NCBI RefSeq assembly: GCF_019320115.1
Contig: NC_089589.1
Span: 21,114,749 to 21,178,748, forward strand
DNA length: 64,000 bases
DNA from: Miscanthus floridulus
Taxonomy: Eukaryota; Streptophyta; Magnoliopsida; Poales; Poaceae
Direction of reading: 5' to 3'
In this document: in pieces, positions 34,103-46,486 of the stretch
How the letters are laid out: every line of letters begins with the position of its first letter
How positions within the stretch are numbered: position 1 is the stretch's first letter
The notes under the pieces: model-generated
The model's database searches: none
Seen by the model: the letters and a program-made list of their open reading frames with translations, nothing else
Told to the model about the DNA's origin: nothing
Translations under genes and position numbers: made by a program

Positions 34103-35270
34103 TGAGGTGGAACAAATAACCATCGAACGTTGATGCTTCCGGTCAGACAAGAACGTTACTACGCTTCTTGTCCGAACGACAAAAGATTGGTTCCACCTCG
34201 CCCGACCCCCGAGGGCTAGCTCCGCCTAGTTCGATCCCCGAGGGCTGGCTCCGCCCTGCCCGACGTCCGAAGGCTAGCTCCGCCTCACCCGACGTATGAG
34301 GGCAGGCTCCGCCTCGCCCAATGGCTGAGGGTAGGCCCCGCTTCACCGGACGTCTGAGGGCTGGCTCTGCCTCACCCGATGGCTGAGGGCAGGCTCTGCC
34401 TAACCCAACGACTGCACCCTGCACCTTCATAAAGATGAGCATAGGGTACGACAGGACATTTGAGTCAACCACAGTACCGAGGACCATGCCCTGCAAACCT
34501 ATAGGAAGGTACTGTTAGGATACGATGGGACATGCGCTTTAGGCCCTTTCTGACCTGGCAGAGCCCGAACAGTGTTGTAGGCACCGACTTTTGTCCAACA
34601 GTGTTGTAGGCGCCGCCATCAGCCCTCGGACGCAAATACTAACACAAGCATACGATAACCACTATGATCCAAGACAGAGCTCGCATCATCTACAATGATG
34701 GACGTATGGTCACTTCCCCGTCTACTCCCCGCAGTGTCATAGCTCGACTCTCTGGCACGTCGCCCCATCCGCCAGTGTAGGATGGGACACACCCACTTGC
34801 TGAAAGATGCCGGGACATGGCCCTATAAGGATCAATGAACATGCCATCTCTGACACAGTCTGCCATGTTAGCATGGTAGGTACAGGGGAAAAGGAAGACC
34901 CGACTCCTTCGAAGGACCTTCTCTACCTTTGGTTTTTTCCTCTTTCTCCCATCTATAACCCCTACTCCCCCTTGATCTATAAAAGGGAGGGTAGGGAGCC
35001 CCACTAAGGAGATGGATCGTTTTGGATACGCAAGACAAAGACGAACCGATTCCACACGCAACATACAGCCAAGCAGCAACCAAGCTCTTGGCATCCTTTC
35101 GACCCTTCCATCAAAGACTTGGGACCTATGCCTCTCTCGACCATTTGTACCCCCTACTACGAACCCTTTTTGGTACTAATAACACGAGTAGTAGCAAACT
35201 AGACGTAGGGACATTCTGCCCGAATCAGTATAAACCTTGTGTCCTTTAGTGCACCATCTGAGCCTAACGC
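34103..35270 (+). repeat. Gypsy 5' LTR with a 29-bp minisatellite and TATA box
   Basis: The likely start is TGAGGTGG at 34103. Bases about 34192-34415 contain six to seven 29-bp units of the form CTCCGCCTCACCCGACG...GAGGGCAGG. A TATA-like CTATAAAAGG lies near 34977. The boundary with the leader is inferred from a typical GTTGGTGCTCCAAGTAGGGG gag-leader motif at 35312-35337. The exact LTR end and PBS could not be fixed. Confidence 0.6.
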
Positions 35271-35289
35271 GCAACAATTATAAATTTAC

Positions 35290-37363
35290 TAGTTGGTGTT
35301 TGTTCGAAACAATGACAGTTGGTGCTCCAAGTAGGGGCCTTTGCGCGTTACAAATCAGGCCTTGGATGGCTAACCATGCAATCAGCTGGGTCCTGGGCCC
35401 ACACGTGCGTTTTGGTGACCTGGACTTCATCGTCATGGTGGGAGGAGAGTTGGCGTTGGCCCAAGCCAACATCCAATCTCTCCCCTCCATTGGCTTCAAC
35501 TACGGGAGGCTTGAGCGCCGGCCTGGCATCTCCCTTGGACCCCAGCCGTCTAGGGAGGACCCGCACTGCCTCACCCTCTCTCTGGAACACTCTGCACAGA
35601 GCACCCCGATGGCGCTTCCGTTCGGTCTCCGTAACGCCGTGGCGACCGTTAGACACCTCGTGGCACAGCGCATGACCCCATCCGCTGCGAACAGTGAGTT
35701 TGTGGGAATGATCGAAAGCATCACAGAATGCCTCCATGGCCTCCTCATAGAGGGGCCAGGGTTGGACTCTGGCTCGAACTTCGGCAGGGGGAGCCACCAC
35801 CCCTCGCGGGAATGTTTCATGGTGGATACCTCCGAGGGACACGTCAAAAGCATCTCCGCAGAGGAGGATACCCCGGCAGGCAACCTTGGTAGTGAAACCA
35901 AAGGAGATACAGTGGCCCCACCTCACGTAGGGGTGGAGCAGCTGAGAGCCTGGAAGCGGGAGATCAATGAAGTCAGACAATAGCTTGTTCAGGAATACAT
36001 GGAGGTCGATCGAGAGATCGAACGCCACGGAGACGGTGGGCGCGCACACTCCGTGGCCCGTGATGTGAACCAAAGGATCATCGCCGATGATGAAACCCTT
36101 CCTCACTTCGCTCGGGCAAGCCAGAACATTGCCGCCACAATGGCCTTGCTTCATGGCCTTCCAGAGGCTGCGACGCTCGAGGATCATCGGGCCCACCGTG
36201 AAATTCGCACGCTGCTCGAGCGTGCGGCGGCGCAACAGGCGGAAAGCTCATTGTCTCGGTGACGTGAGCTCGGCCCTAGCCAGCACACGCCCTCGGTGCA
36301 CCCCGCCAGGGACGCATCAGTCCACCAGGCACCACAAGGTGGTAGGAAGCGCGCTGCGGCCTAGATACATCAGCGTCTCGGCGGTAACCGCGACGCGCAT
36401 AGCACCCTCGACGCCCACAGACGTACCTACAGTGACCCAAGAGAAGGAGTCCACTGTGGCTATCACCCTCGTCGCGGTGGATGCTACGACAGCGGCGAGG
36501 ACCGGAGCCCGAGCCCTGGCCTGCCAGGCCCTCAAGCCTTCAGTCGGCACATCCTCAACGCTGCTTTCCCACCAAGGTACCGACCACCTACCAATATCCC
36601 TAAGTACTCTGGGGAGACAAACCTAGGACTTTGGCTTGAAGACTATCGGCTTGCCTATCAAGCCGGTGGTGCGGATAATGATGACTTCATTATCCGCAAC
36701 CTACCACTATTATTGGCCAACTCAGCACGAGCGTGGTTGGAGCACCTACCGTCCAATGCAATCCAGAGTTGGGCGAATTTGAAGGAGATCTTTGTGGGAA
36801 ACTTCTAGGGCACATACAAGTGCCCTGGGAACCCATGGGCCCTCAAGAACTTCCGTCAGAAGGCCGGTGAGACCCTCTGCGGGTACATCCGGTGCTTCTC
36901 CCGACAGTGCAACGAGCTCCCCAACGTCGCCGATGCCGACCTAATAGGAGCCTTCCTGTCCGGGACGGCCTGCGAGTCCTTGGTTCATAAGCTAGGATGC
37001 AAGGGCCCGCAGATCACTAAGGAGCTCCAAGACATCTCCACCAACCACGCCTCAGGAGAAGAGGCAGTTGCAGTAATCTTCGATTGCCTCAAGGGCAAGG
37101 CAAGGTGGGATGAGGGTGCCGGCGAAGGCACCTGCAATCATTCTGCCAAAAGGAAAAATAAGAAGCAATGGCTCGAGGACTCGCTCGTGGCCGTGGCTGA
37201 CCGCAAGGGTGGTCAGAAGCCCACGGAGGGCACTCTGAACCACTTCGAAAATTTACTCGATGGGTCGTGCCCGAACCACGCCTTTCCTGTTAAGCATCTG
37301 CTCAAGGACTACGGCCTCATGCGGTGGTTCTTGTCCAGAGGCTCCAACGAGGGGTAGCAGGGG
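35290..37363 (+). pseudogene. Gypsy gag, degenerate
   Basis: One reading frame is followed from about 35309 to 37357. It shows the retrotransposon gag core (NIPKYSGETNLGLWLEDYRL, ARAWLEHLP, ETLCGYIRCFSRQCNELPNV, ADLIGAFLSG) and a C-terminal CPNHAFPVKHLLKD motif typical of Tat-type gag. In-frame stops occur near 35981 (TAG), 36260 (TGA), 36362 (TAG), 36807 (TAG) and 37356 (TAG). Sirevirus 2 is inserted just after 37363, and the same element resumes at 50422. Confidence 0.8.
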
Positions 37364-38931
37364 TGAAAGGATCAAGATGCCCAAGGGGGGGTGAATTGGG
37401 CTAATTCTAAATTTCTTTGCAATACTCAAATCCTACGGTTAGCCCAATTAACCCCTTTGTGCCTAGAAAAGTGTTTCTATTGATCTAACGCACAAAAGAC
37501 TTGCAACCTAAGTTCCACTCCTACTCTAGCATGGCAATTCTATGACTGTAAAGACAAGTATTGAATTGCTCAAAGTAAATGCTTAAAGTAAATAGAGAAG
37601 GAGGAACGCGGCGATGTTTTGTTGAGGTATCGGAGAGTCGCCACTCCCCACTAGTCCTCGTTGGAGCACCTATGCAAGGGTGTAGCTCCCCCTTGATCTA
37701 TGCAAGGATCAAGTGCTCTCTATGGGTTGATTCTTCGACACTCCATCGCGGTGAATTACCCACAACCGCTCACAACTTGAGTTGGGTCATCCACAAGCTC
37801 CGCCAGATGATCACCAAACTCCCAATCACCACCAAGCCGTCTAGGAGATGGCGATCACCTAGAGTAACAAGCACAAACTCTCACTTGACCACGACAAGCC
37901 TAATGAGAAGGGTGGATTCACACTTTGCTACTCTTGCTTTCACAAATGAGGTCTCACTCTTGGATTCACAAATCACAAACACCTCACTAGGACCTTGCTC
38001 TTCTTGGCACTCACAAACGTATTTCTCAGCTGTTGGAATAAGAAAAAGTACCCCCTCACATGAAGGGAGCAAGTATTTATAACATGGGCTAAAAAACAAA
38101 CCGTTATGTGCCTCTGTGGGGTGACCGGATGATCCAGTCATGTTGACCGGACGCTCCGGTCAGTTCTCCCCGAAATCTAGTTTTTAAGTATTGGCCGGAC
38201 GCTGGCCAGCATCCGATCATCACTGACCAGACGTGTCCGGTCTCAATTTACCCTCACTGGAACCTTACTATTGTCGATCGGATGCTGGACCCCCAGAGTC
38301 TGGTCAGTACTGACCGGACACGTCCGGTCGCACATTTTCTCCTCTGGAACCTTACTGGAGTCGACCGGACGCTGGACCTTCAGCGTCCGGTCACTCACTC
38401 TCAGCATCCAGTCATGCCAAACACAATCTCCTTAGTCAAATGAACTGACTGGACCTAGAGCCAGTGTCTGGTCAAACCGAAGCCAGCGTCCGGTCAGTAT
38501 TTGACCCTCTATTCACTTCCAACTCTCGATCATATGTGAATGAAGTTTGCTCCATTGGATCTAAGGGCTATTTTGGAGCTACCTAGAGCTAGACTTAGCA
38601 AGTGTGCACCACACCTAACTCACTAGACTCACCTAGGTCAAGCTACCCGACCATACCCCCTTAATAGTATGGCCAAAGGAAAAACAAAGTCCTAAACTAC
38701 TCTAAGTGTCTCCAACTCCAATCGACACCTAGAACTAGTCATCCTTAACCTTGTCGTCCATCCCTTGAAAACCAAAACAATTTCCATTGTAGGGGCATGA
38801 ACACCATGATTGCCCAATAGATCTCCATTACCATGACCTAACTTAATTGCCTCTGCAAAACACACGTTAGTCATAGTAATCACGTATTGTCATTAATCAC
38901 CGAAACCCAACTAGGGGCCTAGATGCTTTCA
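37364..38931 (-). repeat. 3' LTR of Sirevirus 2 (1,568 bp)
   Basis: Left-hand LTR, beginning TGAAAGGATCAAGATGCCCA on the plus strand and ending ATGCTTTCA. About 38120-38510 is packed with GACCGGACGC/GCGTCCGGTC words in both orientations, the CpG-rich palindromic section of Sirevirus LTRs. The minus strand has a TATAAATA box near 38075. Confidence 0.95.
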
Positions 38932-39412
38932 ATCTCCCCCTTTTTGGTGATTGATGACAATACCACCTCGAGTAAGTGAAAGAGTTGAGGTTTTTAACAT
39001 ACTTGGATCATATAAGCTTTTGACAATAAGAACAAAGGGGTTAGGCAAGCTTATATGACCCAAGCCATCATGATGTACTCAAAAGATATGAAATAAGCGT
39101 GAGTACAAGTAATAAAGCTCATTTGCATCGGAGTAAAAGCGCGGAAGCAAATCAAATGAGCATAACACACATGATATGACATATAAGTAATCCAAAGTAG
39201 AGAGCACACATGTCACATATTACAATCACGTAGATGTCACTATCACATAAATATAGTTTTAATGCATGAAAGTAAACACACGAATGCATAATAGTAATAG
39301 TGTATCACACATAAAGATCCAAATGTAATAAATAAGCTAATAGATAAATAAGCTCCCCCTAAATAAGTCGCTCCCCCTGAGTCTACATACTCGAATCCTC
39401 TCCCCCTTTGGC
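38932..39412 (-). promoter_or_regulatory. Polypurine tracts of Sirevirus 2
   Basis: On the minus strand ACCAAAAAGGGGGAGAT abuts the 3' LTR. Further tracts lie at about 39352-39412 (TTAGGGGGAGC, CAGGGGGAGCG, AAAGGGGGAGAGG). The interval 38990-39340 between them is AT-rich and non-coding. Confidence 0.85.
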
Positions 39413-39427
39413 GTCAAACACCAAAAC

Positions 39428-41867
39428 CTAAGGGTCGGTCGGCGGGGCTGCAGCGGACGAGCCGGGCGCTGAGGTACGAGGAGTGAGGTGGAACTGAGCG
39501 CCATCATCATCTGACCCTGAGCTCTGTGCTGTCTGACCCTCTATTGCTAGCAGTGATGCTGAAGCTATCTGGGTCGTAGCTGGGACAGGTGCTGGTATGC
39601 CTGTAGTAGTAGGATCTGATGATGCAACTGAGGAAGGAAGCCTCTGTGTCGTCACAGTGATGGGAGCTGCTGTAGAAGGACCTGGGGCATGCAGATATGG
39701 CGGTGTGGGCTGCCCTGTCAATTCGCTGAAAGTCGCTCCAAGACTCCTGGAGACCGATGTATCTGGTGCTAGCAGTGAGGAAGTCTCTGCCGGTGTGAAA
39801 CCCGTCTGAAATAGAGTGAACTGCGGGGCTATCACTGGCGAAGCAAAATACTAGGACACCTGCTCTGTAGGTGAAGCATACTATGTTGGTGGCTGTCCCT
39901 GACTCTGAAGCCCACTGGGCTATAATGCTAGAGTCATCGAAGTGGTACCATGCTGACCAAGCTAGGGCGAAGGCTGTGGCGGTGGAGCCCCAATGGCAGT
40001 CACAACATGCTGCATAAATCCGAGAAGTTGCTGCTGCATGAGTAACTACTGCTGATGCATGGCCTGCTGCTGCTGCTGGATGGCCTGCTGCTATCTCTGG
40101 AACTCGTCCTGCCGAGCCTAGAACTAGGCGAACGTAGCAGCGGTCTCCTGAGCATGTCGAACCTAGTCCTGCCTCATCCGCTCGAGTATGGCAAGGAGAA
40201 CGAGGTCTGTCTATAGTGTAGGTAGAGCTAAACTAGAGCTACCAGCCTCAGCATCATGTTGTTGTGGAGGTTTCTGAGGTATGGGCTGGTAGTCATCATC
40301 TGAGCTATCACTGGGGTCGCTCTCCCCTGCTGAGCCTCAAGCTGCTCCTCCTCTGTAGCGGCTATGTCCCGGATGATTTCATCTTGCTGAGCTGCAGACT
40401 CTGGCACATCTGGACGACGGCACGGCTGACTCGGTGCCTGTGGAGTGCTATGACGGATCATCTATGTCATGTTATAACCTGGGAACTCTGTCGTAGCACC
40501 ACTATACTCTACAAGCATCTCTGGTGGCCTAACTGTGACTGCCATGTGAATAAGGAATGTGATCCAATGGCATATGGCAGCTACCTGCGACCTCTGAAAC
40601 CCTTTGCTATAGTGTCCTCCATTTCTGACAGAAGAAGATCCCAAATATCAAAAACGGTCTGCTGCATCAGACAGTTGAGAAGCCACAACTGTATGCGAGT
40701 CAAGCCCTCGCGATACCCCATCCTCGGAAGAAGTGTCCTCCTCATGACAGCCTCAAGTACGCGAGCAGTAGGAGTGAGGTCACTAGGGTTCCTACGTGAT
40801 CCCTCGCCAAAGGGCTCAGTGAAACAGCGGCGAACCAAGTCTGTAGGGGGCACCATACCACCATGAGGATGTCTGGGAGGCGCTGTCTATCCATAGCACA
40901 CCTCATGAAGCCTGATGGGCTACTCTTGTAGCCTGTGTATCTCCCTGACCCTAGTGCTTGTTAGCCTATAGTCTCTGCCTCTGAATCCAAAGTGTATAAA
41001 CCTGTGCTGTGGGTCAATCCAGAGTGTAGCATAGAACTATTGGACCCAAGATGGAACATACAAGCCAGTCCATCTGATCAGATCTGTCAGCCCTAGCAGA
41101 TAGGATAGATCTAGGCGAATGTGCTCTCCAGCTGCTGCTACAATAGCCTCGATGTTGCAAACCCGCTGAGTTATGAAAACTGCTCCACTGTTCAGATATG
41201 CATTATAGAAGTCCTCCTGCAGAGGAGTGTAGAAGCCCTCAGAAGCTCGCTCATCCCTCCTCGGAGGAAACCACACCTCAAAGTCCACGAATCTTAGCTG
41301 TTGTACCTGCTTGGCCATGGCGGCCCTCAAGTCAAGATGGGTCACTGGAGGCGGACCCTGTGGTCTAGGCGGTGGACGCGAACCCCTTCGCTGTGTCTCC
41401 GTCCTTGGTGTGACTAGAGCACGGGTACGACCAGAGCGGCGTAACTATGGCTGTGGTGCCAGCTCTGTCTCCTCGGCCTGCTCACCCTCCTAAGTCTGCT
41501 CTGCTGACTGGGGCTACTGCTGTGACTCCCCCTAAGACGGGCTCTCATCAATGGCAACAAGCCGTCCTCCAATAATGAGTGTCCCATCTGGACCACCATG
41601 ACGGCGCTCAACCTCTTCAAGTGTGGCCCTCAGATCTGGTGAAAGTGGCTGATCTGCAATAACAACTCCACTGCGAGCACCTCCTCGCTCAGCACGCTCT
41701 GCGGCCTCAGCAACTGCTGCTACTCGAGTTGTCTCTGCATCTGGGTACTTCCTCTTTCTTATCGCCAGCTTCTTGGTTGCCTTGGATTTTGCATCTATAG
41801 GCAGGCAACGCGGGGGCCTCTAATCATCATCGCCTAGACCACCTCTGACATTTTTTGTACGAGCCAT
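39428..41867 (-). pseudogene. Extra (env-like position) ORF of Sirevirus 2, riddled with TAG stops
   Basis: A protein frame starts at ATG 41867 (MARTKNVRGG) and can be followed to a stop at 39428. Visible parts are a basic N-terminus, a central conserved block (QLRFVDFEVWFPPRR, GFYTPLQEDFYNAYL, HIRLDLSYLLGL; 41345-41037), a second block (40856-40581), a glutamine-rich stretch (40200-39990) and a Ser/Thr/Pro-rich tail. At least 17 in-frame stops were counted, essentially all TAG in place of glutamine. The frame also shifts near 40600. The position after pol matches the env-like ORF of some Sireviruses, but no signal peptide or membrane helix is evident. The central block may instead belong to a plant-transposon domain family. 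Confidence 0.65.
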
Positions 41868-42570
41868 CTGATCTGACAAGAACAACTGCCCCTGACAAAG
41901 AACAACTATCAATCTGACACTTCCGAGGCTTGGCCTCGATCCGTACTCACGAGCTTGGCCCCGAGTTGACTGACAACTGCAACTGACACCTCAACAGCAC
42001 CGACTCGCTGCTTGATGGAGTAGATAGATATACAAATAATTTTAATTATACATCTAGAGACACGAAACCCTAAAAGAGCAAGCAATTAGGTACGAAATTG
42101 AAATGCGGGCTTGCTACCTGATGAACCAGCGATCCAAAAGGCAAAGAGACGTCATGCGGGGAACCACCGGGACCGGCTAGGGTTAGGGTTCGCGAAGGTC
42201 GGCGAGAATCGACGGCACGGAAAGCACTAGAGCACGGTAGAGGCTCTGGATGAGGTGCTGAAGCAGGGCTCGGGCACTACACCGCTTAGGGCATGAAGAG
42301 GATGATGGTGCTGGTACTCGGCGCAGCGGCAGTGACGGCAGCGGGCGGCGCTAGGGCAGTGGAGCACGGCGGCGCGGGTCCGCGGAGGTGCGGTGGTGCA
42401 CGGCCTCATGAGGCGCGCGGTGGCGCAGCAGGCAGCGAGGCATGGCTGTGCGGCGGTGCTAGGGTTAGGGCACGCTGCGGATGCGGCTTTGGATCAAAGG
42501 CGTGGCGGTTATATGGATTCCCCGACGCAACAGAATAGGAAACGAAGAAAGAGTTCATATGCCGCATGAA
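41868..42570 (-). other. Leader-like segment upstream of the extra ORF in Sirevirus 2
   Basis: On the minus strand this resembles a plant 5' leader: CGAACCCTAACCCTAGCC (about 42174-42192), a donor-like CATCAG|GTAGC at 42117, an AT-rich stretch, and an acceptor-like AGTTGCAG near 41978. The ATG of the extra ORF follows at 41867. Splicing is an inference; no transcript is available. The GC-rich 42290-42500 part has repeated GCGGCG words. Confidence 0.35.
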
Positions 42571-42574
42571 ACCT

Positions 42575-42875
42575 ATTGACTGAACGCTCCGGTGGCAGCG
42601 ACCGGACGCTGCCACCCAGCATCTGGTTGATTTTAGAGAGTTGCAATTCCTCTAGAATCGCGACCGAACATGTCCGGTGGTCCACGACCAGACGCAACCA
42701 GAGTCCGGTCAGTGTTGCCTTGAATGCCTTGTAGCTCGACCAGACGCTGGACATCAACTGACCGGATGCTGAGACGCAGAGTTCGGTCACTCCTTCAGCT
42801 CCTGTTCACCTCCTGTGAATTGACCGAATGCTGGACATCAGAGTCCGGTGCAGCGTCCGGTCACTCTTTTTTCAA
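42575..42875 (-). repeat. Internal array of LTR-type GACCGGACGC palindromes
   Basis: Words such as GCGACCGGACGCTG, GAGTCCGGTCAG, ACTGACCGGATGCTG and GCAGCGTCCGGTCACTC recur. They match the palindromic section of the element's LTRs but lie inside the element between pol and the extra ORF. Confidence 0.8.
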
Positions 42876-43256
42876 CAAATCTTCAATGATCTTCGCACTG
42901 GCCTGTTCCCAATCAATTCCTAACTCAAATAAGATCCAAATAAACACCAATTGAGACTGATGTGAGTGACCTCTCTCAAGCCCTCATATTTTTCAAAATA
43001 TTTTGCCTTAGGCTATAATTCTTTTTAAGAAAATAGGCAATAAAAGGGCAATATAAGATAAACGACAAAGCAACATTCATGCATATGCAATGCAATACTT
43101 GAAAGTAAATCTAGTTGCTTGTCAAGTTTGATCCAAGGTTAAGCTTCTTCACACGCTTTACGGCGGTTATCTTAACCATGTTAGACAAGCCCTATGTGCA
43201 TTACCAAAGATTAAATATGTTGTATATTACAATGCAATGCAAGGGACAACACAAGC

Positions 43257-46200
43257 TCATCTTTTAGTGAAGTTACTAAAATCAAGTACATTGAGCTCAT
43301 TCCGCAATCTACAAAATGTTGTCTCATCTAGCAGTTTAGTGAAGATATCCGCCAATTGATCCTCGGTCCTTACACCTTCTAATGATATATCATTTTTAGC
43401 AACATGATCTCTAAGAAAGTGATGGTGGATATCTATGTACTTGGTGCGAGAGTGTTGAACCAGATTATTTGTAAGTTTTACCGCACTTTCATTGTCACAC
43501 AAAAGAGGTACTTTTTCTAGAACTACACCATAGTCTAGCAAAGTTTGTTTCATATAGAGTATTTGTGCACAACAAGCACCCGCGGTAATGTATTCTGCTT
43601 CGGCGGTGGATAAAGACACACTATTTTGTTTCTTGGAGGACCAAGACACAAGTGATCTACCAAGCAAATGGCACCCTCCGGATGTGCTTTTTCTATCAAC
43701 TTTGCAACCGGCATAATCCGAATCGGAATAGCCAACTAATTCAAATATATCTCCTTTGGGATACCAAAGGCCAATGCTTGGTGTGTGCTTAAGATATCTA
43801 AGGATTCTTTTTACGGCAATTAAATGTGTTTCCTTAGGATTAGCTTGAAATCTAGCACACATACACACACTAAACATGATGTCGGGTCTAGATGCGGTTA
43901 AATATAACAAGCTACCAATCATAGAACGGTAGAGAGTTTGATCAACCGTGTTACCTCCCTCATCTAGGTCGAGATGACCATTAGTAGGCATTGGTGTCTT
44001 GATTGGCTTACATTCATCCATCTTGAATCTCTTGAGAAGATCTTTTGTATATTTCTCTTGAGAGATGAAGATCCCTTCTCTCATTTGCTTGACTTGAAAA
44101 CCAAGAAAGAATGTAAGCTCTCCAATCATTGACATCTCAAACTCCTTCGACATCAATTCACCAAACTCTTTGCATGAATCTTCATTTGATGATCCAAAGA
44201 TGATATCATCAACATACACTTGACAAATGAAGATATGCCCATCAAGCTTCTTGGTGAATAGTGTGGTGTCGACCTTCCCAATGGTGAAGCCCTTCTCAAT
44301 AAGGAAGTCCCGAAGACGCTCATACCAAGCTCTTGGGGCTTGCTTAAGCCCATATAGCGCCTTGGATAACCTATAAACATGATTAGGATATCTAGGGTCT
44401 TCAAACCCAGGAGGTTGATCAACATAGACTAGTTCATTAATAAAGCCATTTAAAAATGCACTTTTCACATCCATTTGATAAAGTTTCATTTCATGATGTG
44501 ATGCATATGCAAGGAGGATACGAATGGCTTCTAATCTTACAACCGGTGCAAAGGTCTCTCCACAATCCAAACCTTCAACTTGTGAGAACCCCTTTGTAAC
44601 TAGTCTTGCCTTGTTCCTCACAACAACACCTTGATCATCTTGCTTGTTGTGGAACACCCACTTTGTTCCAATGACTCTTGCACCTTTTGGTCGCTCTTCA
44701 AGAGTCCAAACTTCATTGCGGGTGAAGTTGTTCAACTCTTCATGCATAGCATTCATCCAATCTAGATCTTCAAGAGCTTCTTCTACCATGGTAGGCTCAT
44801 AACAAGAGACAAAAGTGTGATGAGCAACAAATGAAGCAAGTTTTTGTGAGCGAGTCATTACACCCTTTGATGGACTCCCTATGATGAGATCTTGTGGATG
44901 ATCTTGTAGTAGAGGTGTATTTCTTCTATTGACCACTTGAGGGGGAGGTTGTGGAGCATCAACATCTTGTGCTTGTTCCACCATTTGATCATGGGAAACA
45001 TGAGTGTCTTCATTTTCTACTCTCTCATCTTTATCACCATCTTGTTGCACATTTAGTGAAGAAGGTGGATCAATCACTTGTACATCATCTTCATCATCTT
45101 TAGGCTTGATGTCTCCAACCGGAATGTTCTTCATAGCCTCCCTCAATGGTTCATCACCTACATCATCAAGATTCTCATGTGCTCTGTGGGAGCCGTTAGA
45201 TTCATCAAATTCCACATCATATGTTTCTTCAACCAAGCCGGTGGCATGATTAAATACTCTATATGTTTTGGACTTTGATGAGTAACCAACAAGAAAACTA
45301 ATATCACAACATCTTTGAAACCTCCCTAGGTGTTGCCGCTTCTTGTAGATGTAGCATTTGCAACCAAACACCCTAAAGAAGGAGATGTCCGGCTTCTTCC
45401 CATTGAGCAACTCATAAGGTGTCTTGCCAAGGAACTTTTGAAGGAATAGGCGGTTTGATGCATAGCATGCGGTGTTGATTGCTTCTGCCCATAGAGCTTC
45501 AGGGGTGTTGTACTCATCTAGCATTGTTCTTGCAAGAGTGATCAATGTCCGGTTCTTCCTCTCAACTACACCATTTTGTTAAGGAGTATATGTTGCGGAG
45601 ACCTCATGCTTGATTCCAACTTCATCGCAATAGGCTTCAATGTTTATGTTGTCAAATTCTTTCCCATTGTCACTTATTATCTTCTTGAGCTTCACTTCAA
45701 ATTCATTTTGTGCTCTCTTGGCAAACTTCTTGAAGCAAGATGCAACTTCGGATTTGTCATGAAGGAAGAATACCCATGTGTATCTTGAATAGTCATCAAC
45801 AATCACAAGACAATAAAGATTTCCTCCCAAACTCTTGTATGTTGTTGGTCCAAATAAATCCATGTGTAGGAGTTCTAGCACTCTTGTGGTTGACATGAAA
45901 GCTTTTGTTGGATGGGTATTTGCAACTTGCTTGCCGGCTTGACATGCACTACAAAGCTTGTCCTTCTCAAACTTCACATCCTTCAACCCTCTCACCAAGT
46001 CATTCTTCATTAGCTTCTTGAGTGAGCTCATCCCAACATGAACAAGTCTTCTATGCCATAGCCACCCAAGTGTTGTTTTGGTGAATAGGCAAGTCTTCAA
46101 ATTTGCATCTTCGGAGGTGAAGTCCACTAGATATAGGTTGTTGTATCTAAATCCTTTGAATATCACTTGATCATCATCCTTCTTGGATACAACAACTTCC

Positions 46201-46486
46201 TTCTCGATAAACAAACATTGGAAGCCAAGATCACACAATTGCCCAACGGATAGCAAGTTGAAGCTCCATGAAGCAACATATAGTACATTGGAGATAGAAT
46301 GATCATTTGATATTGCCACTTTGCCCAATCCTTTAACCTTGCCCTTTGAGTTATCTCCAAATGTAATTCTCTCTTGTCCATCTACTTCTTCATCTAGTGA
46401 GGTAAACATACGAGGATCACCGGTCATATGTTGTGTGCAACCACTACCAATAACCCAATGACTTCCACCGGTCTTGTAGTTCACCT
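43257..46486 (-). pseudogene. Sirevirus 2 pol, nearly open
   Basis: The frame runs from just after a TAG at the gag/pol boundary to a stop at 43257, broken only by a TAA at 45579-45581, at a glutamine position inside integrase. Domains in order: protease (WVIGSGCTQHMTGD, where the catalytic aspartate of DSG is glycine), GAG-pre-integrase zinc finger (HRRLVHV...CSAC), integrase (HMDLFGPT, SDNGKEF), RT (QMDVKSAFLNG, YVDDIIFG near 44200) and RNase H (SDSDYAGC, STAEAEY, ending VLDFSNFTKR). The gag frame overlaps the pol start by about 40 bp in a different frame. Confidence 0.92.

Noticed and set aside
35348..36235. 295-codon minus-strand frame in the Gypsy gag region
   Set aside because: It is antisense to gag; the plus-strand frame contains the recognisable gag motifs and continues in register.
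39428..41867. A genuine envelope glycoprotein
   Set aside because: Only the position is env-like. No signal peptide, membrane helix, cleavage site or fusion-peptide-like segment could be seen, so it is called an extra ORF.
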